DNA of 64,000 bases. Origin: Termitomyces sp. T153 (lineage: Eukaryota; Basidiomycota; Agaricomycetes; Agaricales; Lyophyllaceae). The stretch lies in contig JACKQL020000012.1 of assembly GCA_018296165.2 (NCBI GenBank), positions 1,116,001-1,180,000 on the forward strand. The letters run 5' to 3'. The notes beneath the pieces were generated by a model. It was not told the DNA's origin. It was given only the letters and a program-made list of their open reading frames with translations, and made no database searches. The position numbers and the translations under genes are program-made. Every line of letters starts with the position of its first letter. The first letter of the stretch is position 1. Positions 1 to 12,474 of the stretch are shown here, in pieces.

Positions 1-109
1 GTTTGTCGGCGGGGTTGCCCAGCTCATTGATATAGGAGAGGGTCCTGTTGTTGTTGTTGACGCGTAAGGGCGGTCGTTGGGAACAGAGTTCGGGGGCGGC
101 GGGTTGGTC

Positions 110-1042
110 CTAGGTTCGGAAGGTGCTGGGCACCGAGCTGGCCTGGGGCCAGGCGGAGAGAGCCAGGGTGTGGGCGGCGGGTTGGTTGAACAACCCCCCC
201 GCAGGGTTGAGGTTCCTCAAGATGCTGGAGGCTGCATTGAGTTCTTCCTGCTGACGGAGAATGGAAGATGGGGCTTCGTTTTGTGTCCCGACGGGTTCCT
301 CACGTTGCACGTGGAAGGAGCGGGCAGGATCCAGAGGGTCTTCGAAGGGGTGGGGGTTCAGGCTAGTGTGGATTTCTTTGACCAAGGCGCGGAGCTCGTT
401 CCGTAAGTTGTTGTCAATGCCCAGAGTGCCTTGCATATTCTCCGGGAGGTTCCCTTGTAGGTAGCGTTTGTAGAAGTCAAGGAGTCAATCCGCCCAGACC
501 TCCGGAGTTGCGGAGGCGTCGGGGTAGCCTAGGTTGGTGAGGAGGGGCGGGTACGCCTTGCAAATTCCGCAGGGGACAGGCAGAGGAAGCAGAGGACTTC
601 GTCGCGTTGCTGGGTGTAGGCTTTGATCCTTTGCTGCCTAGGAGAAGGAGGGGTTTGAGCAGTGAACGGTGGGCGGGGGGGGGGAATAGTTATCTGTGGC
701 CTCCGGAGGGACTGGGGCTGCAGCGGGGATTGGGTACACATAGTAATGGGTGGGAGGGAGGTAGGCGGGGTTGGGGGGTGCTGTGGAGTATCCTCCGGGG
801 TTGATATGGGGGTTGTTGCCATTGGCGTGGAATGTGGGAGGGCGGCGCCAGCCTGGGGGTATTCCCTGGCTGATGGAGGGGGCGTAGAACACCTGGTTGG
901 GGTCAGGGGTCCAATGATGGGGCACATATTGGTCTGCAAAGGGACCCGGGTAGAATGGGGCGTAGAAATTTTCTAGTATGGGCCGGCCATAGGCGTCGGT
1001 TAGGTAACCAACGGGGTTGTACGTGGGGTTAAATGCAGACAT
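110..1042 (-). pseudogene. G1 gag-like ORF, frameshifted
   Basis: The reading frame starts with ATG at 1042, just inside the 5' LTR (LTR edge at 1075). The first part is rich in Pro, Tyr and Asn, with many PPY- and PG-type stretches, typical of the N-terminal part of gag-like proteins in fungal LTR elements. It runs open to about 638. Coding then continues in a second frame (about 690-529) and resumes at 436-110 with a charged, probably helical segment. A run of 11 G at 670-683, broken once, is the likely frameshift site. No zinc knuckle is visible in the part present. The assignment rests on position and composition, not on a recognised domain. Confidence 0.55.
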
Positions 1043-1074
1043 TGAGAATGGGGTAAGGGGGAGTCTTGATATTA

Positions 1075-2073
1075 TGTCAGGTTCCGCTGACGACGGGGGC
1101 TCAGTACACTGACAAGTCCTTACTAGGTGGACGCGATGTCCTGCGCTTATAACCAGGCATCCGGAGTTGGAGGTGGAGGTGGGGAAAGCTTGTGAGGGGG
1201 TCCCTAGGAGGAGCGGCCTGAGCAAGTCCTGAGTGGTCCGGAGGAGTCTAAGACCAAAGGTACTGGTTGTTGACCTAGGGCGGGTGTCAGGGCTAGTTTG
1301 TGGGCGCACAAATAGATTGCGGGGTAGGCGGAGGCTTCTCGGTTGATGGGGGCAGGGTCGGAGCTGGACAGGGGATCACCGGGGCTTGATGGGTTCCAGG
1401 GTCGAGCAGGTAGCGAGGTTCGGAGTTGTTGTTAAGAATGTTCAGGTCGTGGCACATGTGTGGAGTTTGTACTGACGTAGGGAGCAAGGGAACTCTAGAG
1501 GAACAAAGGAAATATGTACAGTCAAGACGAGACGGAGACAAGACAAGACTGAGAAAAGATAGATTCAAAACCTAAAAACAGAAATAGAGATGAGACGAGA
1601 GATGAAACATAGGAAACTGGTAAATGTAATATCAAGACTAAAGTTCGAGGAGTTATTCTATGGCTTATATACCAACTACTGGGTGCCTCTGAGGGCAGCG
1701 GATACGATGGTGGGGGTCGACGGAGCTGTGTGGAGTCGACGGGTGTCGGGTACGATCCAAGGTCGGGCCGCAGCGGTATTCTGGTGGGATCAGTTGGGGG
1801 CGCGGCCGCTCCGGGGACGTCGTGACACTCCGGGATGGGTCGGGTAAACTAGGGTAGGGGGTCAGGGACGTATGACGTGGCCAGGAATGGTGGGGGAAGG
1901 TTTCAGGGGGGTGTTGATGGCTACGGAGAGGGAGTTGCCATCGGGGTTTGCCGGAGAAGTGTCAGAGTTATCCAGTGTGGGCGCAAAAGTGTGGGCAGGG
2001 TGCAGGGGAATTAGACGGGAAATCGGGAGGGGTTGGGAGCAGTGTCTAGGGAGCTAGGGAGCAGGTCGTGACA
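1075..2073 (-). repeat. G1 5' LTR (999 bp)
   Basis: Begins TGTCAGGTTCCGCTGA and ends GGTCGTGACA, giving a 5-bp terminal inverted repeat TGTCA/TGACA. The same ends occur in four other copies (2726-3808, 13176-15475, 22222-23251, 47851-49090). It retains many CpGs. The right flank is GTCAC; the matching left flank of the element is outside the window. Confidence 0.85.
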
Positions 2074-2725
2074 GTCACCATCTCTTGCTCATGAGGTATA
2101 CACAATACCTCATGGCCCATGAGATTAGTAGTCCAGATAAGCTGTTCCTTCAGCCAATGTTGAATTTCAGCAAAGAGCTTGTCTTTGCTATACAAGGCCT
2201 GAATCTGATAGAGAAAATCTTTGTCCAACTGATCCTGTGGTTGTAGTGCATGGGTCATTCCAAAGATGGCCTTGCCAAAAGTCATACTACCAGAGCTGCC
2301 AAGGCTCTTGTAGCCCTGCTGGGCCTGAGCTAATTCATCTATGCCATCATTAATGTGGGCAATGACCTGTGCCTCTGCATCACAAAGTTTGTGACAATCC
2401 TGCACCCACCAGCTTTTGTGGCTTGGTCCATTGTGGAGAGCACAAATCTGATCCAATTGAGCCTGCATTTTTATAGGTGCATTGGGGGCAAATCATGCAT
2501 CTGCATGTACATAGTCATAGATATGGGGTATATTTCAGGGAGAATCACTCTCAAAGTAGTGGAATAAATAGTCCACTACCTTATTGAGCTCTTCTTTTAC
2601 ATATGTGATGTCAAAATTAAATCTTGACATGTAATCCATCCACTGTCATTGATAGGGCAATAGATTCTATTGAGTCTTGAAAAACTCAAGAGCTTTGTAA
2701 TCTATGATTACATGGATTTTATATC
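2074..2725 (-). pseudogene. G2b pol: RNase H end and linker before the integrase
   Basis: An open minus frame at 2468-2074 matches the segment at 18.8-19.2 kb of G2a, including a shared LYSKDKLFAEI motif. That segment lies between RNase H and the integrase zinc-binding domain. The part from 2725 to about 2640 matches the RNase H motif region around 18590 of G2a. The frame is broken in between. The G1 element interrupts it at 2073/2074 and the G1 solo LTR at 2725/2726. Confidence 0.7.
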
Positions 2726-3808
2726 TGTCAGGTTCTGCTGACCATGGGGGCTCAGCTTAACTGGGTGAGTCCTTAATAAGTGGACACAATGTTCTGCATT
2801 TATAACCAAGTGCTCCAGGGAGGTTTGGACTTCAGATACTTGTGAGGAGAAGATAGAGGGAGTGGTCTGAGCAAGTCTGAGATGGTCCAGAGAAGTCTAA
2901 AACCAGATACAATAAGCATTGGGCTTGGAAGGGCATCAGGCACAAGTCCATAGGCAAATGTATAGACTGTGAAGCAAGTGGAGGCTACATGGTTGATGGG
3001 AGCAGAGCCAGAGTTTGATGGGGGATCAATCAAGAGTAATGGGTTCTGGAGCCAAGCATGAAACAAGGTCCAGAGTTAACTTATAAATGTTTGGAGGGTC
3101 ATAGTATATGTGCAGAGTTTGTATTGATGTCAGAGTTGGAAGGAACTTAGAAATGATAAAGGAAACAGAGACAGACAAGACAAGATAGAGTCAAGACAAG
3201 ACAGAACTGAGAAAGAGATAAATTTGAGACTAGAGATTGAGATAGAAAGAAGACTGGGAAACATAACAAATACAGAACAAAACAGAAATCAGTAACCAGA
3301 TAAAGCAATATCAAGACTAGAGTAATGGATGCTACTCTACAACTTATATACTGACTACTGGACTTCTCCAGGGGTTGGGATTGCAGCAGCAGGACTTTCT
3401 GGAGCTGTGTGGAGTCAATGGGTGTCAATTCTAATCAGAGAGCAAGCTGCATTGATGTTCTGATGGGAGATGATAGGAACATGGTCTGCTCTATAGTCAT
3501 TGGGAAATGCTGAAGGGGTTGAGTGGGTTGCAGGGACAAGCTGGTGATGTGTGCTTGGATCAGGAGAGGTGTCAGAAAGGCTTAGGGGCCTTATAGGAGG
3601 AGAAGGGAAATGGTGGAGGCCCATAGAGGATATGCCAGGGTTTGCCAAAAGGTCATCAGAGTTTGCTGGGGAGGCATTGGAGATGGCTGAGGTGGGCACC
3701 TTGGGTGAGCAAGAGTTAGAGTGAGTTGAGGGGATGTTAGGGGGGGGGGCTCCAAGGAAGCAGGGTGGCTTAGAAGGAGGTCCAGAGGTCTGAGAGTGGG
3801 TTGTGACA
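2726..3808 (-). repeat. G1 solo LTR inserted in G2b RNase H
   Basis: Starts TGTCAGGTTCTGCTGA and ends GTTGTGACA. It is flanked by a 5-bp target duplication, ATATC at 2721-2725 and ATATT at 3809-3813 (one C-to-T difference). Removing it rejoins RNase H sequence that is continuous in G2a near 18550. Most CpGs of the young G1 LTRs are TpG or CpA here, so this copy is older than the one at 1075-2073. Confidence 0.88.
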
Positions 3809-4483
3809 ATATTTTAGGAGCTGATCCTCCAATTTGAGGAGGGCTTCTAGAATAGCCAATGTCTCTAGTTTGTGCATGGCATAGTTTTGCTATGCATTTG
3901 TGAATTTTTTGAATATGAACCCAGCTGGCCAACATGTCTGCCAGCTGGGTCCTTGCCTGTACATAGCTTCAATGCCTGTCCTTGATGCATCACAGATCAG
4001 CCATATAGGATCCTTATGTTGAGAATTGATTAGCCATATAATAGGGGTTTTGGTACAGATCCATTTGATCATGTCAAAAAACCATTAGTGAATGGGGTGC
4101 CAATGGAATAGTGACCTGTTTTGCATTATAGCCATCAGTAGCTCTGTATATGCAGAAATATTGGGCAAGAAATTCCCAATATAATTCACTAACACCACAA
4201 ACTGCTAGATGTCATTGTAGGTTCTACAGTATGCCACTTCTGGTTCCAATTCAACTTGTCCATATCAGAGTGTATACCCTATAAATCAATATTGTGGCTG
4301 AGGCACTTGATGTGCTTGGCATAGAGCTCACACTTTTCCCATTTAAGGTAGAGCTTGTTTTTGTGTAGTCTCTTGAAAACTACTCTGGGATGCTGTTCAT
4401 GCTCCTCAACGGAATTCAAAAGTACAAATATATTGTCTAGGTATATATAGATCTATTTCCTGATTATGTACAAGATGGACATC
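3809..4483 (-). pseudogene. G2b pol: RT second half and RNase H first half
   Basis: Minus-strand reading from 4483 gives the RT palm with a YLDN version of the catalytic YxDD motif (about 4437-4426), then the thumb, then an RNase H start with LICDAS (about 4000). In G2a the same RT motif is intact (YLDDIFVF near 17915), so the second Asp has become Asn here. Stops interrupt the frame. At 4483/4484 the gene is cut by G2a; the first half of RT lies at 32331-32700. Confidence 0.8.
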
Positions 4484-4699
4484 TGTAATGGAGTGCCCAT
4501 TACTTGCATTACCTTTCTATATTAGTTCTATTATTATTTAATTATACAGATTGTATCATATGATGCTATCCCTAAAGGTACTATACATTTACTTATATAA
4601 GGCAGTGCCTTACTTCATACTTTGTAGGCAGAACTAATGACTGGTTTTGACTTATGAAGTATGAACTGTAAGCTGTGCAACTGTAATAGAAACATTACA
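4484..4699 (+). repeat. G2a 5' LTR (216 bp)
   Basis: Begins TGTAATGGAGTGCCC and ends AACATTACA. It is colinear with the 217-bp LTR at 32109-32325. A partial, opposite-strand relative at 34965-35070 belongs to G2b. Confidence 0.88.
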
Positions 4700-5069
4700 T
4701 TTTTGAAAGTCAAACAAGTGTTAACTCATTTGTGAAGCAGGAACCCAAACTTCTGTGAAAGAAGTTCACTGCCACTAGTTATGATCAGCATGTTAAAATT
4801 TTTGATGTGCACCTTCCACAATGGGCACCATGGTGACCATAGAAGATCAGGTGCTCAGGCCTAGGTCTTAGGCAGAGTTTGATGGAGCATTAAAGAGTGC
4901 TCCACATGGGATGTCAGAATTTGCCATGTCACACCATGATGGGGGCAGAGAGAGTGCTATGATGCTAGGAGGACTGCCAGCAGTTGCTTTGGTATGACCA
5001 ACTGCAAGTGGTTGGGAGGGTGTCACAGCAAAGGGCTCTCAAGGGCCCTCTACTCAACTGTATCTGACA

Positions 5070-6042
5070 GTGGAGCCAGGAGGTGCTATGGTGTCAGCAG
5101 ACAAGAGAAAAACTCCTTTGTATATGCCCATAGCATTGACATTGGAAGGATTCCAATCCTTTCCAGTTGCCATGGAAGGTCAGATTGACTCCTCAATGGT
5201 GGGAACACCACTGAGGAGTGAAGAAGACTCCTCATACAGGGCTTGCAGTCCTACACAATTGCAAGCTGGGCCTACACTAGGTATGCAATCAGCAGCCCCA
5301 GCAGTGTTCATCAAGACAATACTAGAGGATGTTGGAGACACTTCTGATACAGATGGTGAGGCTCATTCAGGCAACATCCTTTGCAGAAGAGTGATGGCAT
5401 TCTGACAGAACTATGTTGAAGTTCCTAAGACCTCAACTCAGCAACATTTAGCTGCAAGACTAGCTTAACACATTGCAATTCAGAGATTATTGGGAGACCA
5501 CATCATTTTCATAAATTCAGTGGAATATATGGGTATTTACATGCTTTTCTTAGCACAGGAGGTAATGGATTACTTTCAGCACAGGAAGCTGCAGGGATTG
5601 TAGGTATTGTTTGTAATGCCATTACTATATCTTGGTGGAGCCTATGTATCCCAACTGTCCTCAGTTAACAAAGTGTTGACTCTATTGTAAGTGCTGCAAC
5701 AGCCTGGTGGGATGCTGCATGATTATGTGGCTAGACAGGCTGCTGTGGACTATTAATGATGGGCCACATTGGGCACAATCATAGCACCAGACTTAGTGTT
5801 TACTGACACAGAGTTAGTGATTATGGTAGAGCAACCAGCAGTGCAGTATAGATCTGGTGTGTCTACATGAAGAGCACTGACTTGGGAAGATTGAATTGCT
5901 TGCTCTATAGCAATTTTGCAATGGAGACATGGAGGACTTTGGGCAGTCCTACATGGACAATCAAGGAGTGGTGTTCCAAGGGAATACTGCCTATGATGCA
6001 TGGCTGGAAGGGTATGTTCCACTAGAATGAACCAGGCCAATT
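5070..6042 (+). pseudogene. G2a upstream ORF (unknown function), degenerate
   Basis: One reading frame from the ATG at 5070 runs for about 320 codons to about 6042, with scattered TAG, TGA and TAA stops between coding-like stretches. The open part at 5070-5405 is rich in Ser, Thr and acidic residues; the rest is more hydrophobic. It precedes gag, which is unusual for Gypsy elements. G2b lacks it: there the LTR remnant is followed almost directly by gag. I recognise no domain. Region 4700-5069 between the LTR and this frame holds no clear ORF. Confidence 0.5.
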
Positions 6043-6150
6043 AAGAAGAAGGAGCATGATTCTTGCTCTCCTCTCAGAAATGGAAACACTAAAACTGGTT
6101 AGAGTCCTACAGATTTCCAGAGACACACAGGTCAAGGAGCAAATGCTCCT

Positions 6151-6704
6151 TTGAACTGGTCTGGGGAAAGATTTGTTAGTGGAGGAGAACCTGGATGGGG
6201 ATCACCAGAGAGTGATTCTGTGTCCTCTTCTCTATTGACACCACACTGCAGACTCCAAGGTCTGGGAGGAGAAAGTGGAGGTCCAGGAAGAGGACCACCT
6301 TTTCCTAGTTGTGGACCACTGCCAATCTCAGGAGGAGGCCTGCCTGATCCAGAAGGACCAGATGATGGCCCTTTGGGTGAGGATGATGGTGTGGGATGCA
6401 GAGCTGTAAAGAGGAGGACTACAGTCTTCCTAGAGAGACAGCTACAGTGGCTTTCAATGCTGCCACAACATTGTGGATGCTTTGCGACTCCAGGAGTAGA
6501 AGAAACCCACAAATATTACTGCCAGACAATGCATGATTGTCTGAGAATGGTGATGGAACAGTTGCTTGCAGTACATCTAGTAATACCAGAAGGACTCAAG
6601 CTGAGGCAGAGTGATTCATCAAAAACAATCACTCCCTATGCTGGGTCTGCTAAGTTCAATAAACTTGAAGATTGGCTGATGAGCATTTGTGTATTCTACA
6701 CTGT
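6151..6704 (+). pseudogene. G2a gag, piece 1
   Basis: A Gly/Pro-rich start followed by a segment containing KRRTTVFLERQL (about 6400-6440) and, near the end, LEDWLMSICVFYTV, both of which align with G2b gag at 34912-34600. The frame is open up to the G3a insertion at 6705. The gene continues at 12849 after removal of G3a. Confidence 0.75.
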
Positions 6705-7074
6705 TGTCAGGAAACTTCCATTTCCAACCTCCATGACTGGTTCCAGCACCTTCACAGCTTGTTTGACATCTCCAGGGCTCTTTCCAGAATTCTGGAGAAC
6801 TCCAGAGAATTCCAGAGTTCTCCATATTACCTCAGCAACTATTGCCCTAGGGTTAGGAGTAGCTCTGGTCATCTGTACAGTAGTTCCCATGCCTCCACTG
6901 GCCACTGATGCACTGCACCAAGCAGCAGGAATCCTTAGACTTGTTCTCTTTGGATTCCCCTCTGCTAGGTGATTAGTTACTGATTTGTATTGTCATATAC
7001 TCTGCTAATATACTTTGGATTCCCCTCTGCTAGCTGCATGACTCTGATCTGTCACTCTGAAGGTTGCCCTTACA
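6705..7074 (+). repeat. G3a 5' LTR (370 bp)
   Basis: Begins TGTCAGGAAACTTCC and ends GTTGCCCTTACA. Contains the tract CTTAGACTTGTTCTCTTTGG that is shared with the G6 solo LTRs at 49848-50404 and 53594-54126, so the G3 and G6 LTRs are related. Confidence 0.9.
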
Positions 7075-7180
7075 GCAGAACAAGTCTTCTGAAACTGGCC
7101 TGGAAGCTCTGCATAGCCACAAGAAATCTCTGAGCCACTATCCATCACTTCTCCACCAGGATTAAGCATTGTGGAGTTTT

Positions 7181-8403
7181 ATGTCTTAGCTTGCCAATCC
7201 AGACACACTCTTAGAGGCCCCAGCCTTACAGGACAAAGCCTGGACTTGCCTGCTCCACCTAGAAACCCAGGTGCAATTAACACAATCATCTTTCACCCAC
7301 TATACAACCAAACTCTCTACCCTCCACCAGACAACAGATCTTATCTCCTAGTCTCTCTAGGCATTGTTAGAATGCCTAAGCCCTAACTCTGCCCCTTCCA
7401 CAGCTGAGGAACCAGCTCTGCTCACTATGGCACCCACTCTGGCAGCTCCAGTGACCCTGCAGCTGCAGATCCCTTGCTCAGCACTGCCAGACACATACAA
7501 CAGTGCTCACTCTGGTGGAGAGCAATTCCTACAGTCCTGCCTCACCTACATCCATCTTAGTAGGGGCGCTTTTAACTACAATGCATTGAAAATAGCCTGA
7601 GTGCTGTCATACATGAAGACTGGACATGCCTCCACCTACACACTGTGAGCTTTCTGCCATCCTGGAGGTGTGAGGAGCTTCCTGGACTGAGCTGCCTTCG
7701 AGAAGAACTTTTGTGTGGAGTTTTTTCCATTGGACCCCACCAAGACTGTGGCACTGACTCTGCATGACAGGGAGCAGTATGGACAAGGGAAGCATATGTT
7801 GGATGAGTATATTGACTTGTTCTGAGCCCTGGTTGAACAGGCTACCTATCCCAATGGCTTCCAGCTGTGCCTCACCTTCTAGAATAGCTTGCATCCTGCT
7901 TTGGTAGAACACATTGACAACCTGGCAGAGGGTTGCCCCGATGATGAAAAGATTGTATTGTAGTATAAGGTGGTCTGGGACCTATGGCAGCTTATGGAGA
8001 TATGGAGGGAGCTCCACTGCCTCCATTCCATAATGTGCCCTGTTCTGGTCAGCAACTTCTGCCACCCCACACCTACTCACCCAGTGCTGGCCCTTGCTCC
8101 AGCTGCCCCCACTGCTCATCCCCTACCCCCAGGGATTCTTATAGATGTGGATGCAGCCCAATAACTCTGCAGAGCCCCACTGTTATGTCAGAGATGTAAG
8201 AAGCCTGGGCACTTTGCACAGCACTATCTCCTGGGCCTGGAGGTCTGCTACCTTTTTGCAGTGGAGCAGAAGGAACTTCTCCTGCAGCTCCTAGCTGCAA
8301 AGGACACTGTCGGAGCTCCGTCACTAGATGAGCCCTCATCGGAGTTGACCTTCAAGGAAGCCAACATGAGCACTTCACCTCCAGAGCTAGAGGGGGATTT
8401 TTA
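7181..8403 (+). pseudogene. G3a gag with zinc knuckle
   Basis: The frame begins ATG at 7181 (third codon already a stop) and corresponds to the better preserved gag of G3b (27755-26550, minus). Near the C-terminus (about 8186-8235) is CQRCKKPGHFAQHY, a retroviral-type zinc knuckle (CX2CX4HX4C) whose last Cys is replaced. It is followed by an acidic tail ending at 8403. Several internal TAG and TGA stops. Confidence 0.78.
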
Positions 8404-8599
8404 GTCAAGCAATGGATGAGGTGTATGCCTCCATCACTAGGTGCTAACAGGTTCTCTTGTCTGTCAATAGAAAATGAAACTGCCTTTTTTGATGCCCTTC
8501 ATTCTGAGACAGAAGAACCTCAAAGCCCCCTTCCAGACATACAAATACTAACTCCAGAGCCCCTGCCAAGCTCTACGACACCTCCAAAGGTCTGATAGT

Positions 8600-8935
8600 G
8601 CAGCCCCACTTGGGCATGCCAAATGCTCCAACAGTACATGATGGCCTCTGGCTTGTCTGCCCATTTCTTGTGCCTTGATGTGGAGATTGAGACAACAGAC
8701 ACCTAGCAAAACTGCAGAGTCACAGCTCTCCTGGACAGCAGAGCAACAGGACTTTTCCTAGACTCAGAGTTCATCAAACACCATGGCCTGACCATGCAGC
8801 CCCTTCCCAAGCCCATTCCTATCTACAACATCAACAGAACACCCAATGAAGCTGGCACAATTATCTCTGTGGTTGACCTAGTTCTCCGCTACTGGAACCA
8901 CATGGAGCACACTATATTTGCTGTCACCAGCTTGA
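8600..8935 (+). pseudogene. G3a retropepsin-like protease
   Basis: A segment with ALLDSRAT and LFLDSEF around 8730-8775 fits the retropepsin active-site signature D-[ST]-G-[AS]. The catalytic Asp is present but the Gly is Arg. G3b retains ALLDSGAT. It is followed by the second, hydrophobic half of the domain. The frame is broken. Confidence 0.75.
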
Positions 8936-9435
8936 GAAGGCAAGGCATGATCCTTAGGTTCATATGGCTCTGAGAGCATAACTCCAAGGTCAATTGGACC
9001 AAAGGAGAGGTGACCATGAGTAGATGCCCCAGAAAGTGCTCTGCCTGCACTGTGGAGGCCAGGGTGGAGTGTTGGACTCAAGTCTGAGAGCATGCAGCCA
9101 TCTAAGCATGTTATACTGGCCCTCTTCTCTTTACTGATCTAGACCTCCTGGACTCCCCACCTCTGGTATTTCCTTGTAGGGAGGCCCTCTATAAGGATGA
9201 TTGGAGCAATGGCAGAGCCCTGGAGAAGGAGTATGGAGGGGAGTTTAGTGGTATATGTGAACCAGAGCTTCCAGATAAAGCAATAGAGGCAGGGGATTGA
9301 ATTTATGTTACTACTGTCCACCTGTTGCCCTCTGTTGTAGAGATCAGAGCTAGCCAGACTACATCCTAGTGGCTAATCTAGGCCTTTGCTGCCAATGCCA
9401 CACCTTGAGAGTTCTGGGATGTAGTACCCCCCTAC

Positions 9436-10860
9436 TTGCATGCATTTGAGGACATGTTCTCTAAGGCCTCCTTTGACTCACTTCCAGAGTGCAAGAGGTG
9501 GGACTATGCCATTGAACTGCTGCCTGACTCAGCACCCTCCAGCTGTAAGGTCTTACCCCTTATGCCTAGAGAGCAGGATGAGCTCATTGCCTTTCTCCAA
9601 GAGAACTTGGACTCCAGTCATATCTGTCCATCTAAATCCCCAATGGCTTCTCTAGTCTTCTTTATAAAAAAGAAGGATGGCTCCCTCCAACTGGTATAGG
9701 ACTATTGGGTACTCAATGCTATGAGGGTGAAGAATTGCTACCCTCTCCCCCTCATCTCTGAGCTCATCAACAACCTTTGGGGCATGCAATACTTCACTAA
9801 ACTGGATGTCTGGTGGGGTTACAACAATGTGCGCATTCAGGAGGGAGATGAGTGAAAGGCAGCCTTCCAGACCAACCAGGAATTGTTTGGGCCACTTGTT
9901 ATGTCCTTTGGTCTCACCAACAGCCTAGCTATCTTCCAGACCATGATGAATGACATCTTCTAGGACCTCATTGCAGAGGGTATAGTGTGCATGTACCTCA
10001 ATGACATCTTCATCTATACCAAAACACTGGAGGAACACCATTAGGTTACTTATCTCATCCTGGAATGCCTCTGCTAGCACCAGCTTTACCTCAAGCCAGA
10101 GAAGTGTGAGTTTGAACAAACTTAGATTGAGTATCTTGGCCTGATCATCTTCTACAGAACTGTGGAGATGGACCTGGTAAAGGTGGCAGGTGTGGTGGAG
10201 TGGCTAGAGCCCCAGAACAAGAAGGAGGTGCAGGCATTCCTTGGCTTTGCAAACTTCTACCAGAGATTCATCCAGAACTTCTTGTACCATGCCCACCCAC
10301 TGTTTGACCTCATAGGAAAAGATGTTATATAGAGCTGAGGACCTCTGGAGCAGATGGCCTTTGACACTCTCAAGCGTGCTGTGACCTCCAGATCTGTTCT
10401 CCTCTTTCTGGACAACAACTCTCCCTTCTGTATAGAGGCCAACAGCTCTGACTGTACTACTGAGGCAGTGCTCTCACAGCAATCTCCAGAGGATGGGAAG
10501 TGGCACTTGGTGGCCTTTTACTCCAAAAGCCTGAATGCAGTGGAGCAGAACTACGAGATCCATGACAAGGAGATGTTGGCCATCATCTAGTTGTTTGAGG
10601 AGTGGTGGCACTTTTTGGAAGGTGTGCAGCATAAGTTCAAGGTCTGGATGGATCACAAGAACTTAAAATACTTCTAGACAGCCAAGAAGCTCAATTGCTG
10701 GCAGGCCCAATAGTTTCTCTACCTTGCCAACTTTGACTTCTCCTTGCACCACAAGCCTGGCCAAAGCATGAGGAAACCAGATGCCCTGTCCTGGAGGGTG
10801 GACCATAGAACAGGGGAAGGGAATAATAGTAATATTGTGCTCCTCCACTCCAAATTGTTT
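9436..10860 (+). pseudogene. G3a reverse transcriptase and RNase H
   Basis: RT starts around 9436 (HAFEDMFSKASFDSLPE), continues through FFIKKKDGSL (about 9660), LDVWWGYNNVRI (about 9800) and the catalytic box MYLNDIFIYTK (about 9990, YLDD changed to YLND). RNase H follows at about 10354-10690 with SKSLNAVEQNYEIHDKEML and DHKNLKYF. At least ten in-frame stops, mostly TAG. It is the counterpart of 25531-24300 on the minus strand (G3b). Confidence 0.9.
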
Positions 10861-10977
10861 GCAATCTGAGCCATGGAGGGCTTAGTTGTTGATGGAGCAG
10901 AGGCAGACATTCTCTGGGACATCCAATAGAGTAATAGGGATGGTCAACAGAAGGAGCTTAAGGTACAGGCTGCTCAG

Positions 10978-12384
10978 ATGCTGAAGTTGGGGCATGCTAC
11001 TGGTGTTAAGGTGGTCTGCACTAATGAATGGGCCTTCCAGGACAGAATCCTGACCTTCCAAGACCATATCTACATCTCCAACATCCCAGAGCTCCATCAG
11101 AGAATTGTGGAGCAACACCATGACTCCTGCATTGCAGAGCACCCTGGGCAGTGGAAGACACTGGAGTTAGTATCACAGAACTACTGGTGGCCCCAGATGT
11201 CCCAGTACATTGGGTCCTACACCAGTACCTGCAATCTCTGCCTCTGGACCAAGCCCCAATGCTGACTCCCCTATGGACAGTTACACCCACTACTGGTGCC
11301 TGTAGAACAATGGAGCATAGCATCTGTGGACTTCATCATAGAGCTTCCTGACACCCATGGTTATGATGTGATCATAGTGGTGGTGGACCTGTATAGCCAG
11401 AGAGCACAATTCATTCCAACTCACACTACCTGCTTTGCCATGGGTGCCACAAACCTGTACTGGAAGAATGTCTGGAAGCTCTATGGCCTCTCCAATGCCT
11501 ATGTCTCAGATCAGGGACCACAATTCATGGCAGAGCTCACCCACAAGCTCTACCAACTGCTCAGAGTAAAGCTCCACACTAGCACTGCCTACCATTCTCA
11601 GTCCAATGGCCAGACAGAGCATGTAAACCAGGAGTTGGAATAGTATCTCCACCTCTTTTGCAATGAGCACCAAGATGACTGGGACAAACTCCTCCCCAAT
11701 ACCAAATTCCAGTACAACAACCATGTTCATGCATCCACCCAATTTTCCCCATTCTTCCTTGACATGGAATGGCACCTGCACATGGGTTTTGAACCCTGGG
11801 CCCAACCCTTGGAGAATGAGGCAGTAAATGAATTTGTGGACTGGATGAAGAGGTCACAAGAAGAGACCCAGGCTGCACTGGTAAAGGCAAAAGATGACAT
11901 GGCACAATACTATGACCATGGGAGAACTCCGGAGCACAGATATCAGCCTAGAGATTGAGTCTACCTGGATGCCTCTAACATTACAACTACCCATCCCTCA
12001 AAGAAGCTGTTGCACCACCAGTTAGGGCCATTTACAGTAGAATGACAGGTAGGACTCTTAGCCTATTGACTCCAACTCCCTGCAGGGATGCACCAGCTTC
12101 ATCTGGTGTTCAATATGGTCAAACTTACCCCAGCCCCTAAAGATCCTATCCTAGGGCAACATCCACCACCTCCACCACTCCCAGTAGTAGTCAATGACAA
12201 CAAAGAGTATGAAGTGGAAGAAATCCTGAACAGCTATTTATTCTGGAGATGACTACAATACAAGGTGAAGTGGAAAGGCTATGGAATTGAGGATATTTCC
12301 TGGGAGCCATGGGAGAATGTACATGCCCCCAGACTTGTTAAGGAGTTCCACCAGAGATACCCAGACACTCTGCATACCATATAA
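10978..12384 (+). pseudogene. G3a integrase with C-terminal chromodomain
   Basis: The zinc-binding HHCC domain lies at 11090-11255 (HQRIVEQHH and CNLCLWTKPQ). The catalytic core has Asp in SVDFIIELPD (about 11325), Asp in VSDQGPQF (about 11500) and Glu in NGQTEHVNQELE (about 11600), so all three DDE residues survive. A chromodomain (YKVKWKGYGIEDISWEPWEN) lies at 12255-12320, marking the element as a chromovirus. Stops at 11263, 11641, 11956 and later inactivate it. Confidence 0.9.
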
Positions 12385-12474
12385 GGAATCTACCCTATCT
12401 TGCCAGTGGACCAAGCAATCAGGGACTTCTTCTACCCTGCACATCAAGACACTGCATGCTAGAGGAGGGGGTGA

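Larger units (their letters stand above)
1..2073 (-). mobile_element. Ty3/Gypsy-like LTR retrotransposon G1, 5' part (rest lies left of the window)
   Basis: A minus-strand element: its 5' LTR is at 1075-2073 and the gag region reads leftwards from 1042. It is inserted in the integrase region of G2b, whose sequence resumes at 2074. The 3' part lies outside the window. CpG dinucleotides are frequent throughout, unlike the surrounding G2b sequence, so this is one of the youngest insertions here. Four solo LTRs of the same family occur elsewhere in the window. Assignment to Gypsy rather than Copia is inferred from context, since no pol is visible. Confidence 0.75.

Noticed and set aside
1075..1309. 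N-terminal extension of the gag frame into the LTR
   Set aside because: The frame is open into the LTR, but that part belongs to the repeat; the ATG at 1042 just inside the LTR is the sensible start.
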